From Larsenimonas rhizosphaerae (GTDB lineage: Bacteria > Pseudomonadota > Gammaproteobacteria > Pseudomonadales > Halomonadaceae), in the NCBI RefSeq assembly GCF_023700005.1, contig NZ_JAMLJK010000001.1, positions 955,366 through 1,019,365 of the forward strand: a stretch of 64,000 nt of DNA. Direction: 5' to 3'. The position numbers were made by a program, and so were the translations under genes. Of this stretch, positions 9,157 to 16,922 are shown in pieces. Position 1 is the stretch's first letter, and each line of letters begins with the position of its first letter. Below the pieces are notes generated by a model. It had not been told where the DNA came from and did no database searches. It saw only the letters and a list, made by a program, of their open reading frames with translations.

Positions 9157-10605
9157 TTACTTCAGCAGGCTCAGCATGGCGTCAGGCACCTGGTTGGCCT
9201 GGGCGAGCATGGCGTTGGCTGCGTCACTGATGATGCGCGCTCGGGTCATGCGGGAGCTTTCCTGCGCATAATCGGCGTCCATGATGCGAGACTGCGCTGC
9301 GGACGTAATGGTGCGTTTGTCACTGACGGTGTCAATGGCCCCCTCCAGCCGGTTCTGGGCTGCACCATACTGACTGCGATAGTCATCCACCTTCAATATG
9401 GCATTATCCAGTTCGGCCATGGCCTCGCGGGCCTTTTCAATCGGGTCCAGCGCGGTGTTATCGATACCGAGGGATTTGCTGTCGGACGGCGTGGCCTTGA
9501 TGGTGAGGGTGCTCATGGCGCTGCCGTAATCTGCGCTCATGACTATGTCGGTATCGCTGCTGGCGGCGGCGTTCGGATCCTTCATATAGGTACCCGGCAG
9601 GGTATCCCAGCTGGCGGAGGCAGTGAAGGAGCCTTCCCCGGACATGAACAGAATAAGGTTCTCGGTGACATTATCAACGGTCAGTGTTTCGACCGTCTCG
9701 CTGGTTTCACTTCCATTCAGACGGCCATTGTTGAACTCGGGGTCCGTGGCCGGGGCGGTGCGGTCGCCATCTCCGGAGTAGCCGATTGTCATGCCGTTGT
9801 AATTATTGGTAGCGGCGGCTCCGGGGCGGCTGTAGCTGCCGGTGGCATCGACAAACTGACTGTCATCGTAGGTGGCACCGGGGTCAAAGCCGTCACTGGT
9901 ATTCAGTAGCTGAGTGGTGGCAGTGGCCCCGTCGGTAATGCCGTTATGCGTCCAGGTATAATCGCTGGTGCCATTGACCGGGGTTCCGATCAGGTGTTTG
10001 CCGTCGGTAGTAAACAGCTGAATGTCATCGTCCTGGTTATAGGAGTTGATGTTCAGGGTGAAATTGGTAGTTCCAGCCGGTACATAGGCGATGGCCTTGA
10101 CGCCGGACGAGTAGCTTTGGCTGCCATCGTCGAACACATCAACCACGTGGGGCGTATCCCCCAGCTTGATACCGGTCAGTGCCGCTTCACCGGCAAGCGG
10201 GGTCTTGCCGAAAATTTCGGTGCTGCCCGAAATACGGTCGATTTCCGCACGCAGGGACAGGAATTCCTGATTAAGGGTGGCCCGGTCCGGGTCGGACAGG
10301 GTGCCGTTGGCTGACTGAACTGCCAGCTCGCGACCGCGTTGCAGCAGGTCATTGATGCGGTCGAGACCGCCTTCGGCCGTTTGCGCCAGACTGATGCCAT
10401 CACTCATGCCACGACTGATCTGCCGGTCGGCATTGAGGTTGGTTTGCATGCGGTTGGCCATGGCCTGGCCGGCGGCATCATCACGGGCGCTATTGATGCG
10501 CAGTCCGGAAGATAACCGTTCAATGGCGTTGGAAAGCTGGTCGTTTACTCTCGTCTGATGCTGTCGGGTGGTCAGCGAGAGCGTATTGGTCGTGATCGTC
10601 GCCAT
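9157..10605 (-). CDS. fliC: flagellin
   Basis: Filament subunit of the flagellum, 482 residues, exported by the flagellar type III apparatus. The N-terminal D0/D1 part is clear (MATITTNTLSLTTRQ, SSGLRINSARDDAAGQAMANR), as is the C-terminal part (AQSRIMDADYAQESSRM, AMLAQANQVPDAMLSLLK). The middle, about residues 140-380, is a variable region rich in Asp, Thr, Asn and Gly. One stretch (VPAGTTNFTLNINSYNQDD then IQLFTTDGKHL) looks like a beta-sandwich insert. No HExxH motif is present, so it is not a flagellinolysin. ATG 10605 fits the family start. No other flagellar gene is adjacent; a sigma-28-like promoter lies just upstream. Confidence 0.95.
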   Translation of the reverse strand: MATITTNTLSLTTRQHQTRVNDQLSNAIERLSSGLRINSARDDAAGQAMANRMQTNLNADRQISRGMSDGISLAQTAEGGLDRINDLLQRGRELAVQSANGTLSDPDRATLNQEFLSLRAEIDRISGSTEIFGKTPLAGEAALTGIKLGDTPHVVDVFDDGSQSYSSGVKAIAYVPAGTTNFTLNINSYNQDDDIQLFTTDGKHLIGTPVNGTSDYTWTHNGITDGATATTQLLNTSDGFDPGATYDDSQFVDATGSYSRPGAAATNNYNGMTIGYSGDGDRTAPATDPEFNNGRLNGSETSETVETLTVDNVTENLILFMSGEGSFTASASWDTLPGTYMKDPNAAASSDTDIVMSADYGSAMSTLTIKATPSDSKSLGIDNTALDPIEKAREAMAELDNAILKVDDYRSQYGAAQNRLEGAIDTVSDKRTITSAAQSRIMDADYAQESSRMTRARIISDAANAMLAQANQVPDAMLSLLK

Positions 10606-10643
10606 GATGTTTTTATCGTCGCCAGGGGAGAATACATCAATGG

Positions 10644-10670
10644 TTAGCGGCCGAACGATAGAAAACTTGA
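10644..10670 (-). promoter_or_regulatory. sigma-28 (FliA)-type promoter of flagellin
   Basis: Read on the minus strand: TCAAGTTT, an 11-base spacer, then GCCGCTAA. The flagellar sigma consensus is TAAAGTTT-N11-GCCGATAA, so each box matches 7 of 8 with exact spacing. The -10 box ends about 40 bases before the flagellin ATG. Confidence 0.88.
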
Positions 10671-10711
10671 AGGGAAGCTGGCCCTGCAGGAAACACAGGG
10701 CCGGTCGGGTA

Positions 10712-11434
10712 TCAGGCGGGCAATTCGGCGTTATGGTAGACGTTTTGCACGTCATCCAGATCATTGAGCATATCCACCAGACGCTCGAACTGGGCGACGT
10801 CGTCTCCTTCGATGGCCGTGTGGGTCTGGGGCAGGAACTGGATGTCGTCTGCCTCGAAATCGATCCCCTCGATGCCGTCGATCAGTGCCTGCTTGGCTTT
10901 TGCATACTCGGTATGGGGAGCAAAGACGGTGATGTGGCCATCTTCCGATTCGATGTCGGTGACATCGACGTCCGCTTCCATCAGCATCTCGAGTACCGCT
11001 TCCTCGTCGTCACCGGCAAAGGAAAAAATGGCGCAGTGATCGAACATGTGACTGACCGTGCCCAGGGTCCCGATCTTGCTCTTGTTCTTGGTAAAGCAGC
11101 CACGAACATCACCGAAGGTGCGGTTGGGATTATCGGTCAGGCACTCGACAATAATCATGCAATTGCCCGGACCGAACCCCTCATAGCGAGCGGCGGAGAA
11201 ATCTTCACCCCCGGCGCCACTGGCCTTGTCGAGGGCCTTGTCGATCACGTGGGTAGGCACCTGATCCTTCTTGGCGCGCTCGATCATTCCTCGCAGGCTC
11301 AGGTTGTTGTTGGGGTCCGTACCGCCTGACTTGGCGCAGACGTAAATCTCGCGTCCGTACTTGCTGTATACCCTGGTTTTGGCCGCGGCCGTCTTGGCCA
11401 TGGATTCCTTGCGGTTCTGAAACGCTCTGCCCAT
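10712..11434 (-). CDS. yeeN: YebC/PmpR-family protein, YeeN type
   Basis: Member of the YebC/TACO1 family, 240 residues. Visible family features are [31 protein letters not shown], the [23 protein letters not shown] core, and the end DDVQNVYHN. The N-terminus [14 protein letters not shown] and the variant loop sequences fit the YeeN paralogue better than YebC itself, which usually sits beside ruvC. YebC-family proteins have been described as transcription regulators and, for some members, as translation factors relieving ribosome stalls; the YeeN role is less clear. It is transcribed toward the flagellin gene, which has its own promoter. Confidence 0.85.
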   Translation of the reverse strand: MGRAFQNRKESMAKTAAAKTRVYSKYGREIYVCAKSGGTDPNNNLSLRGMIERAKKDQVPTHVIDKALDKASGAGGEDFSAARYEGFGPGNCMIIVECLTDNPNRTFGDVRGCFTKNKSKIGTLGTVSHMFDHCAIFSFAGDDEEAVLEMLMEADVDVTDIESEDGHITVFAPHTEYAKAKQALIDGIEGIDFEADDIQFLPQTHTAIEGDDVAQFERLVDMLNDLDDVQNVYHNAELPA

Positions 11435-11520
11435 TGTGCTCGTCCATCACATGATCAGTGAAAACGGAAATTCTACTGAACATCGCCGTCGATAACAGCC
11501 CCGAATCCATATCGGAGCAT

Positions 11521-12681
11521 TTACGGCGCGAGTAGATAACCGCTGCGGTGTACTTCGAAGCCGGCAATATCAGCCACGATCATGCCGGTGGTGGCCATGT
11601 GACGCAGGCTTCTGGCATACATCATGCCACGCTGTGGTGCCTTGAGAGCATGCACTTCATCGGTGATCGGGTCGATGATTTCAGCGATAAGCTGGTCTTT
11701 TTCAACAAGCTCGCCTGCATCTGCGTGAAATACCAGCAGCCCGCCGCGCGGGGCCTTTAAAAAGGTCATCGCGGCAAGGTCGGTGGCCGGAAAGGGGAGG
11801 GCCGGCAGCGCGGGAGCGTCTCCCTCGATCAGCCCCAGGTGCATCATCCAGTGAAGAATTGCGGCAGCGTCCTGTTCGGCCTGAGTGCGACTCACATCAT
11901 CCTGGCCGCGCAGTTCCAGCGTGACCGACTCACTGCCATAGGGGATCGGATAGCGATCGCCGAAACGCGCCCGCAACTGCTCCCATATTAGCGTAAAGCA
12001 CTCATCAAAGGACTGGCCGCCGGAGTCGGTTGCCAGCATGCTGGCCCGGGCGCCAAAGTAACAGGCCAGTGGTTCGAACGAAGGCCAGGCCGCCGGGGTG
12101 GTATAAAGATGTTCCACCGCGTGAAAATCGCAGTGCAGATCAAGAATGAAGTCGGCATTGCAGGCCAGCTTCTGCAGGGTCAGGTGCAGGTGCGCCAGGG
12201 CAGAATCGGCAGGCAGGCTGTCCAGCGCCTGGCGAATGCGGGTTCGAATCAGCGCGACATTGTCTGATGCATTATCACTCAGTGCCTCCTCCAGGCCGTC
12301 GGCAACCTGCTCGGTCACGTCCTGATAGTGCCGGTTGAAGTTGGTCAGAGTTTCAAGGTCATAGCGGCCCAGAGGGACATCCATCAGTTGCTGGTCCAGG
12401 CCGGCGGGATTGGCGACCGGAACCACGGTGATCTGGCAGCGAAGCCGGCCCTCGGCTTCCAGCGCCAGCAACTGCTGCTTCAATGTCCATGCCACCATCA
12501 TGCCTGGCAGTTCGTCAGCGTGAAGGGCGCCCTGAATATACACGCGCCGTGACGCGTCCGATGGCCCGAAGGTGAAACTGTCAATCTGGCGGTGCGTGCC
12601 GGGCAGCGCCGACAGCAGAGGGTGGGCATCGTGTCTCACAAGAAGTTCCCGAGGCGGAGTGTCAATAGGAAGGCAGGCCAC
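11521..12681 (-). CDS. succinylglutamate desuccinylase/aspartoacylase-family protein (AotO-like)
   Basis: Zinc-dependent deacylase-like protein of 386 residues. The N-terminal M14-like domain has the metal motif GALHADELPG (His and Glu) and a later histidine in LDLHCDFHAVEHL. The C-terminal 100 residues resemble the all-beta AstE/aspartoacylase extension (APRGGLLVFHADAGELVEKDQ). The predicted start is a GTG at 12681; another GTG at 12636 with GGGAA upstream is equally possible. It lies 19 bases after a periplasmic amino-acid binding protein and is probably cotranscribed with it. In Pseudomonas a protein of this family (AotO) is encoded inside the arginine/ornithine ABC transporter operon, so a role with basic amino acids or their acyl derivatives is a fair inference. 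Activity is unproven. Confidence 0.78.
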   Translation of the reverse strand: MACLPIDTPPRELLVRHDAHPLLSALPGTHRQIDSFTFGPSDASRRVYIQGALHADELPGMMVAWTLKQQLLALEAEGRLRCQITVVPVANPAGLDQQLMDVPLGRYDLETLTNFNRHYQDVTEQVADGLEEALSDNASDNVALIRTRIRQALDSLPADSALAHLHLTLQKLACNADFILDLHCDFHAVEHLYTTPAAWPSFEPLACYFGARASMLATDSGGQSFDECFTLIWEQLRARFGDRYPIPYGSESVTLELRGQDDVSRTQAEQDAAAILHWMMHLGLIEGDAPALPALPFPATDLAAMTFLKAPRGGLLVFHADAGELVEKDQLIAEIIDPITDEVHALKAPQRGMMYARSLRHMATTGMIVADIAGFEVHRSGYLLAP

Positions 12682-12700
12682 CCGGAGGTGGCCCTGTGAT

Positions 12701-13510
12701 TTATTTGTCAGGACGGCTCATGCCGTCGGGCGGCGTGGACAGGTCATAGTCAAAGTACTTGTCCATCAGCGTATAGTACGTGCCATCGGCATAGACATCG
12801 CGGATCGCCTGGTTGAACCTGTCGGCGAGGTCCTGGTCGCGCTTTCTGAACGCAATGCCCGAGCCCTTGCCGAAAATGGAGGTCGGGGTGCTCAGGGTGG
12901 GGCCAATCTGCTTGAACGGGCTGTCCTGGGTTTTGAAGTCCAGGGTGCTGGTGGCGACGCCCAGATCTTCCATGATGAGGTCGAGTCGACCGGCCTTCAG
13001 GTCGTTGTCGGCGTCCTCGGAGGAGCCATAGCGACGAATGTTGAAGGTGTCGGCGTACTGGCCACTCAGGTAGACATCACGGATCGTGCCGCGTTGAACG
13101 CCGATGGTCAGACCCTTGAGCGAGGCCTTGTCGTCAAAGTTGATGTCCCTGTCACGGGAGGTCAGGAAAACGCTGGGCGTGTTGTAGTAGGGAATCGAGA
13201 ACATTACCTGTCGTTCCCGCTCCGGCGTGATACCCATGGAGGACAGGATCGCGTCATACTTGCGGGCCAGAAGGCCTGGTATGAGGCCATCCCAGCCCTG
13301 TTCTACCCAGGTGCAGTTCAGGCTGGCCCGCTTGCACAATTCATTGCCCAGATCGATTTCAAACCCTTTCAGGCTGCCATCGGGGGCGCGTTCGACAAAC
13401 GGCTCATAGGGGACATCAATGGCGATGCGTACCGGGTCGGGGATACGGGCAAGTGCTGTCCCGGAAGCCATTACCGAGGCAATCAGTGATGCAGCAATCC
13501 ATTTTTTCAT
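12701..13510 (-). CDS. periplasmic amino-acid binding protein (Lys/Arg/Orn type)
   Basis: Solute-binding protein of the SBP_bac_3 family, 269 residues. It begins with a clear Sec signal peptide (MKKWIAASLIASVMASGTALA, cleavage before RIPDPV). The mature part has RIAIDVPYEPF, LKGFEIDLGNELCKRA, WDGLIPGLLARKYDAILSSM and ITPERERQVMFSIPYY, typical of ArgT/HisJ/AotJ proteins. ATG 13510 was chosen for the signal peptide; the open frame extends to 13597. Unusually, no permease or ATPase genes are next to it; only the AotO-like deacylase follows. It may use a transporter encoded elsewhere. Confidence 0.87.
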   Translation of the reverse strand: MKKWIAASLIASVMASGTALARIPDPVRIAIDVPYEPFVERAPDGSLKGFEIDLGNELCKRASLNCTWVEQGWDGLIPGLLARKYDAILSSMGITPERERQVMFSIPYYNTPSVFLTSRDRDINFDDKASLKGLTIGVQRGTIRDVYLSGQYADTFNIRRYGSSEDADNDLKAGRLDLIMEDLGVATSTLDFKTQDSPFKQIGPTLSTPTSIFGKGSGIAFRKRDQDLADRFNQAIRDVYADGTYYTLMDKYFDYDLSTPPDGMSRPDK

Positions 13511-13719
13511 GACATTCCAACGTGTTGTTTTAATATAAGAATAATGTGTTGATGACGCTTCATGAGATTGTACGCCTGATACACGGCTACAAGGCAAGTC
13601 CTTTGCTTCTGCCTGGCCGGCATGTGCTGTCTGAAATGACGTCAGGGCGTGTTTTTACTTGGGTTATGGCCGCGTGGCAGCGACAATAAGGTACTGAATT
13701 GTTACTTGAAGGTCCCCCT

Positions 13720-15105
13720 GTGCCCGATACCGCTGAATTTTCGTCGCTGCCATTGCCGGCGGCGCTGCTTGATAACCTGGCCTCGCTTGAATTTACCACC
13801 ATGACCCCGGTACAGGCGGCAGCACTGCCTGTCGTACTGGAAGGCCGTGATGTGATTGCCCGTGGCCGCACGGGGTCCGGCAAGACAGCGGCCTTTGGCC
13901 TCGGGGTACTGACTCGCCTGCGTCTGGAGTGGTTCGCTCCCCAGGCGCTGGTATTGTGCCCGACACGTGAGCTGGCCGATCAGGTCGCCGCCGAGTTGCG
14001 ACGGCTGGGCCGCAGCCTGCCGAATCTCAAGGTGCTGGAGCTTTGTGGTGGAACTTCCATCGGTCGTCAGATTCACTCGTTGACCCATGGCGCTCATGTG
14101 CTGGTCGGAACGCCCGGCCGGGTAGAGGCTCTGCTCCGCAAGGGCTCCCTGTCGCCGGATGCCCTGTCGATGCTGGTGCTGGATGAGGCCGATCGAATGC
14201 TGGACATGGGCTTTGAAGAGGTGCTCGAGGCCATCATGAGCTGGTTGCCTGTTCCTCGTCAGACGCTGCTGTTCAGCGCCACCTGGCCCGAGGACGTGCA
14301 GGCCCTGGCGCAGGCCGGGCTGGTCAATCCTGCCATGGTGCAGGCCGGTGACGATGAAACGCCTCCGGCCATCGAGGAACACTTTCATCTGGTGGAGCGC
14401 GGTGGGCTGCTGGACGGCGTGACGTGTCTGTTGAGCCATTATCGCCCGGCGCAGTGTCTGGTGTTTTGTGAAACCAAACGGGAGACCCAGGAGACAGCCG
14501 AGGCCCTGCGCGCTGCCGGCTGGGATACGGTAGCACTGCACGGCGATCTGGAGCAGCGTGAGCGGGATGAGGCATTGCTGCTGTTTTCCCAGCACAGCGC
14601 CCGGATTATGGTGGCGACCGATGTTGCTGCCCGAGGGCTGGATATCCCGGATCTGGCGCTGGTCATCAGCATGCGCATCGCCCGTGATCTGGATGTGCAT
14701 GTACACCGTATCGGTCGCACCGGCCGCGCCGGTCAGGCCGGGCGCGCCGTCACGCTGTTTACGTCAAAGGAAGGCCATCAGCTTCAGGCACTGGCATCGT
14801 ATCTTGACAGGGAGTTGATGGACTCGCCGTTGCCCGCCCCCGGCCACGAGGGGCCGTCGCCGGCACCGATGGTGACGCTGGCCATTGATGGTGGCAAAAA
14901 ACAGAAACTGCGTCCGGGAGATATCGTGGGTGCCCTGACGCGTGATGGCGGCCTGGCTGCGGATGACCTTGGTCGCATCAGTGTTCAGCCGACTTCAAGC
15001 TATGTGGCAGTGGCCCGTGACAAGGCGGATCAGGCGCTGAACCAGCTGAAGAACGGGCGGCTCAAGGGGCGTCAGTTTCGTGCCCGCAGGCTGCGCATTC
15101 GCTGA
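13720..15105 (+). CDS. dbpA: ATP-dependent RNA helicase DbpA
   Basis: DEAD-box helicase of about 461 residues acting in 50S ribosome assembly. Motifs seen in order: Q motif TTMTPVQAAALP, motif I GRTGSGKT, PTREL, motif II DEAD, motif III SAT, TDVAARGLD, and motif VI HRIGRTGRAG. The last 75 residues match the DbpA C-terminal RNA-binding domain (KLRPGDIVGALT, KGRQFRARRLR), which recognises a hairpin in 23S rRNA. Two starts have equal AAGG spacing: TTG 13699 and GTG 13720. I chose GTG because its length is closer to known DbpA. It is divergent from the amino-acid binding protein. Confidence 0.9.
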   Translation: MPDTAEFSSLPLPAALLDNLASLEFTTMTPVQAAALPVVLEGRDVIARGRTGSGKTAAFGLGVLTRLRLEWFAPQALVLCPTRELADQVAAELRRLGRSLPNLKVLELCGGTSIGRQIHSLTHGAHVLVGTPGRVEALLRKGSLSPDALSMLVLDEADRMLDMGFEEVLEAIMSWLPVPRQTLLFSATWPEDVQALAQAGLVNPAMVQAGDDETPPAIEEHFHLVERGGLLDGVTCLLSHYRPAQCLVFCETKRETQETAEALRAAGWDTVALHGDLEQRERDEALLLFSQHSARIMVATDVAARGLDIPDLALVISMRIARDLDVHVHRIGRTGRAGQAGRAVTLFTSKEGHQLQALASYLDRELMDSPLPAPGHEGPSPAPMVTLAIDGGKKQKLRPGDIVGALTRDGGLAADDLGRISVQPTSSYVAVARDKADQALNQLKNGRLKGRQFRARRLRIR

Positions 15106-15124
15106 CCGACAACACGAGATGACC

Positions 15125-15565
15125 ATGGCAGATACGACGGACTATCGGGCGCATCCTGAAAAATATCGCATGGGTCGGGGGGAACAGGGCGTTCTGACCA
15201 TCGAGCCCTACAAAAGCGAACTATTGCCGCACTGGCGTTTCAAGACGCCGGAAGTCGCCCGACAATCGGCGGATACCCTGTTCGAGATGTTTCTCGAATA
15301 TGGGCGCCAGGGCGATTTTGCGGGAATGGACATGGCGCGCAAGTTCATCCAGATGGGCTATACCCGGGCGAGACGTTATGCCAACCACAAGGGCGGTCGC
15401 AAATACGACGCTGATACTGGCGAGGAATTGCCTCGCCAGACGGTGGAAGACCCGGTAAAGGCTGAATCCGCCGCCATCTTTTATGCTGTGTGGCAGCAGG
15501 CGAAGGCCGATTCAACCTATCAGCGGCTCAAGGCGGACTATCAGCGCCGGTTACGTGCCGGCTAA
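15125..15565 (+). CDS. DUF4385 domain protein
   Basis: Small soluble protein of 146 residues matching, as I recognise it, the DUF4385 pattern: YRAHPEKYRMGRGEQGVL, EPYKSELLPHWRFKTPE, and DMARKFIQMGYTRARRYANH followed by GGRKYD. No function is established for the family. ATG 15125 has GAG six bases upstream; ATG 15119 in the same frame is possible. It starts 20 bases after dbpA and is probably cotranscribed with it. It ends ten bases from the convergent tesB stop. Confidence 0.8.
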   Translation: MADTTDYRAHPEKYRMGRGEQGVLTIEPYKSELLPHWRFKTPEVARQSADTLFEMFLEYGRQGDFAGMDMARKFIQMGYTRARRYANHKGGRKYDADTGEELPRQTVEDPVKAESAAIFYAVWQQAKADSTYQRLKADYQRRLRAG

Positions 15566-15574
15566 TACCATGCT

Positions 15575-16378
15575 TCAGCCCTTTTTGAGCCGGATCAGGC
15601 CTTCCTGCGCCACGGAGGCGATGCGTACGCCCTGCTGATTGTAAAAGACACCGCGGCACAGGGCACGTCCGTGGCCGCTCCAGACGGCGGTAATGTCATA
15701 CAGCAGCCAGTCAGTGATATCGGCGTGCTCGTGAAACCAGATGGCGTGATCCAGACTGGCAATCCTGAGGTTGGGGTCCCTGAAGTCCCGCTGGTGCGGA
15801 CGCAGGGCACTGGCGATCAGATAGAAATCCGAGCTGTAGGCCAGCAGAACCTGGTGCAGATCTGCGGGAGCATCAAGTTCACCGGACAACCGACACCAGT
15901 GACGAACATGCTGGGGATCCTGTTCGGAAGGCGCGATGCGCACGAACTCGATCGGGTGGCCGGGGTAGCGCTCCACCCGGGTGCCCTGTGCCATGAGCGC
16001 CTCGGGAAAGGGGGGCAGGTCTGCCGGTGCCTGGTGCTCAAGGCCGGATTCCGGGCGATGAAATGATGCACTGCTGATGAACAGGGTGGTGTCGGCCTGC
16101 GTGGCGGTTACTCGCCTTGTCGAAAAACTGCCACCATCCCGAAGGATGTCGACTTCATAATCCACCGGGGCATTCGGGTCGCCGGGCGCGATGAAGTAGC
16201 CGTGCAGTGAATGGGCCAGACGGCCTTCTTCCACGGTTCGCTGCGCTGCCGACAGGGCCTGGCCCAGAACCTGGCCGCCATAAAGCTGAGGCAGGCCCAG
16301 ATCCTGGCTCTGGCCGCAAAAGTGACGAGTATCGAGCAGGTCCGGCTGGACCAGTTCGGCAAGGGTCTTCAATGGCAT
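15575..16378 (-). CDS. tesB: acyl-CoA thioesterase II
   Basis: Double hot-dog thioesterase of 267 residues that hydrolyses medium- and long-chain acyl-CoA. Motifs include LYGGQVLGQALSAAQRTV near the N-terminus, HSLHGYFIAPGDPNAPVDYEV, and the C-terminal ASLDHAIWFHEH, DWLLYDITAVWSGHGRALCRG and FYNQQGVRIASVAQEGL. ATG 16378 follows GGAG at good spacing; the longer frame to 16423 is not needed. It is divergent from tadA with a 49-base gap. Confidence 0.93.
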   Translation of the reverse strand: MPLKTLAELVQPDLLDTRHFCGQSQDLGLPQLYGGQVLGQALSAAQRTVEEGRLAHSLHGYFIAPGDPNAPVDYEVDILRDGGSFSTRRVTATQADTTLFISSASFHRPESGLEHQAPADLPPFPEALMAQGTRVERYPGHPIEFVRIAPSEQDPQHVRHWCRLSGELDAPADLHQVLLAYSSDFYLIASALRPHQRDFRDPNLRIASLDHAIWFHEHADITDWLLYDITAVWSGHGRALCRGVFYNQQGVRIASVAQEGLIRLKKG

Positions 16379-16427
16379 ACGGGCTCCTTGAATGGCTGAT
16401 GGCGTGTAAGGTGACAGGAACAATGTG

Positions 16428-16922
16428 ATGACAATGAGCCAGACGGAAAATCATCAGAGTGTAGCGCAGATGCGCAGCGATGAATTCTACATGCATCGCG
16501 CCCTGGAGGCGGCTCGTGAGGCGCTGGAGCTTGACGAAGTGCCGGTCGGGGCGGTCGTGGTCAATGCTCTGGGGGAAGTGATCGGACAGGGGTTCAATCA
16601 GCCCCGGTCTTCTCTGGATCCCACCGCTCATGCTGAAGTTCAGGCGCTGCGGATGGCCTCATTGCATGTCGATAACTATCGTCTGTCGGGATGCACCCTG
16701 TACGTCACGCTTGAGCCCTGCATGATGTGCCTGGGGGCGATGATTACCGCCCGTGTGGACCATCTGGTTTACGGGGCACCGGAGCCGCGGACCGGCATGA
16801 TCCAGTCCCGGGCCAACCTGATTGATCAGCCCTGGTTTAATCATCGTCTGTCCCATCGGGGTGGCGTGCTGGCCGCGGCCTCCAGGCGCCTGCTGAAAGC
16901 CTTTTTCGATGCACGCCGTTAG
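16428..16922 (+). CDS. tadA: tRNA-specific adenosine deaminase
   Basis: Zinc deaminase of 164 residues that converts A34 of tRNA-Arg(ACG) to inosine. The metal and catalytic motifs are HAE (about residues 68-70) and PCMMC (Cys 98 and 101), with VGAVVV before and ARVDHLVYGAPEPRTG after. ATG 16428 was chosen because AGGA lies eight bases upstream; GTG 16425 and ATG 16434 are alternatives. Its stop overlaps the stop of the convergent diguanylate cyclase by four bases. Confidence 0.93.
   Translation: MTMSQTENHQSVAQMRSDEFYMHRALEAAREALELDEVPVGAVVVNALGEVIGQGFNQPRSSLDPTAHAEVQALRMASLHVDNYRLSGCTLYVTLEPCMMCLGAMITARVDHLVYGAPEPRTGMIQSRANLIDQPWFNHRLSHRGGVLAAASRRLLKAFFDARR

Noticed and set aside
9157-10605. 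Flagellinolysin (protease-bearing flagellin)
   Set aside because: The variable region has no HExxH motif.
10712-11434. Annotation as YebC of the ruvC region
   Set aside because: No ruvABC genes are near and the N-terminus matches the YeeN paralogue better.
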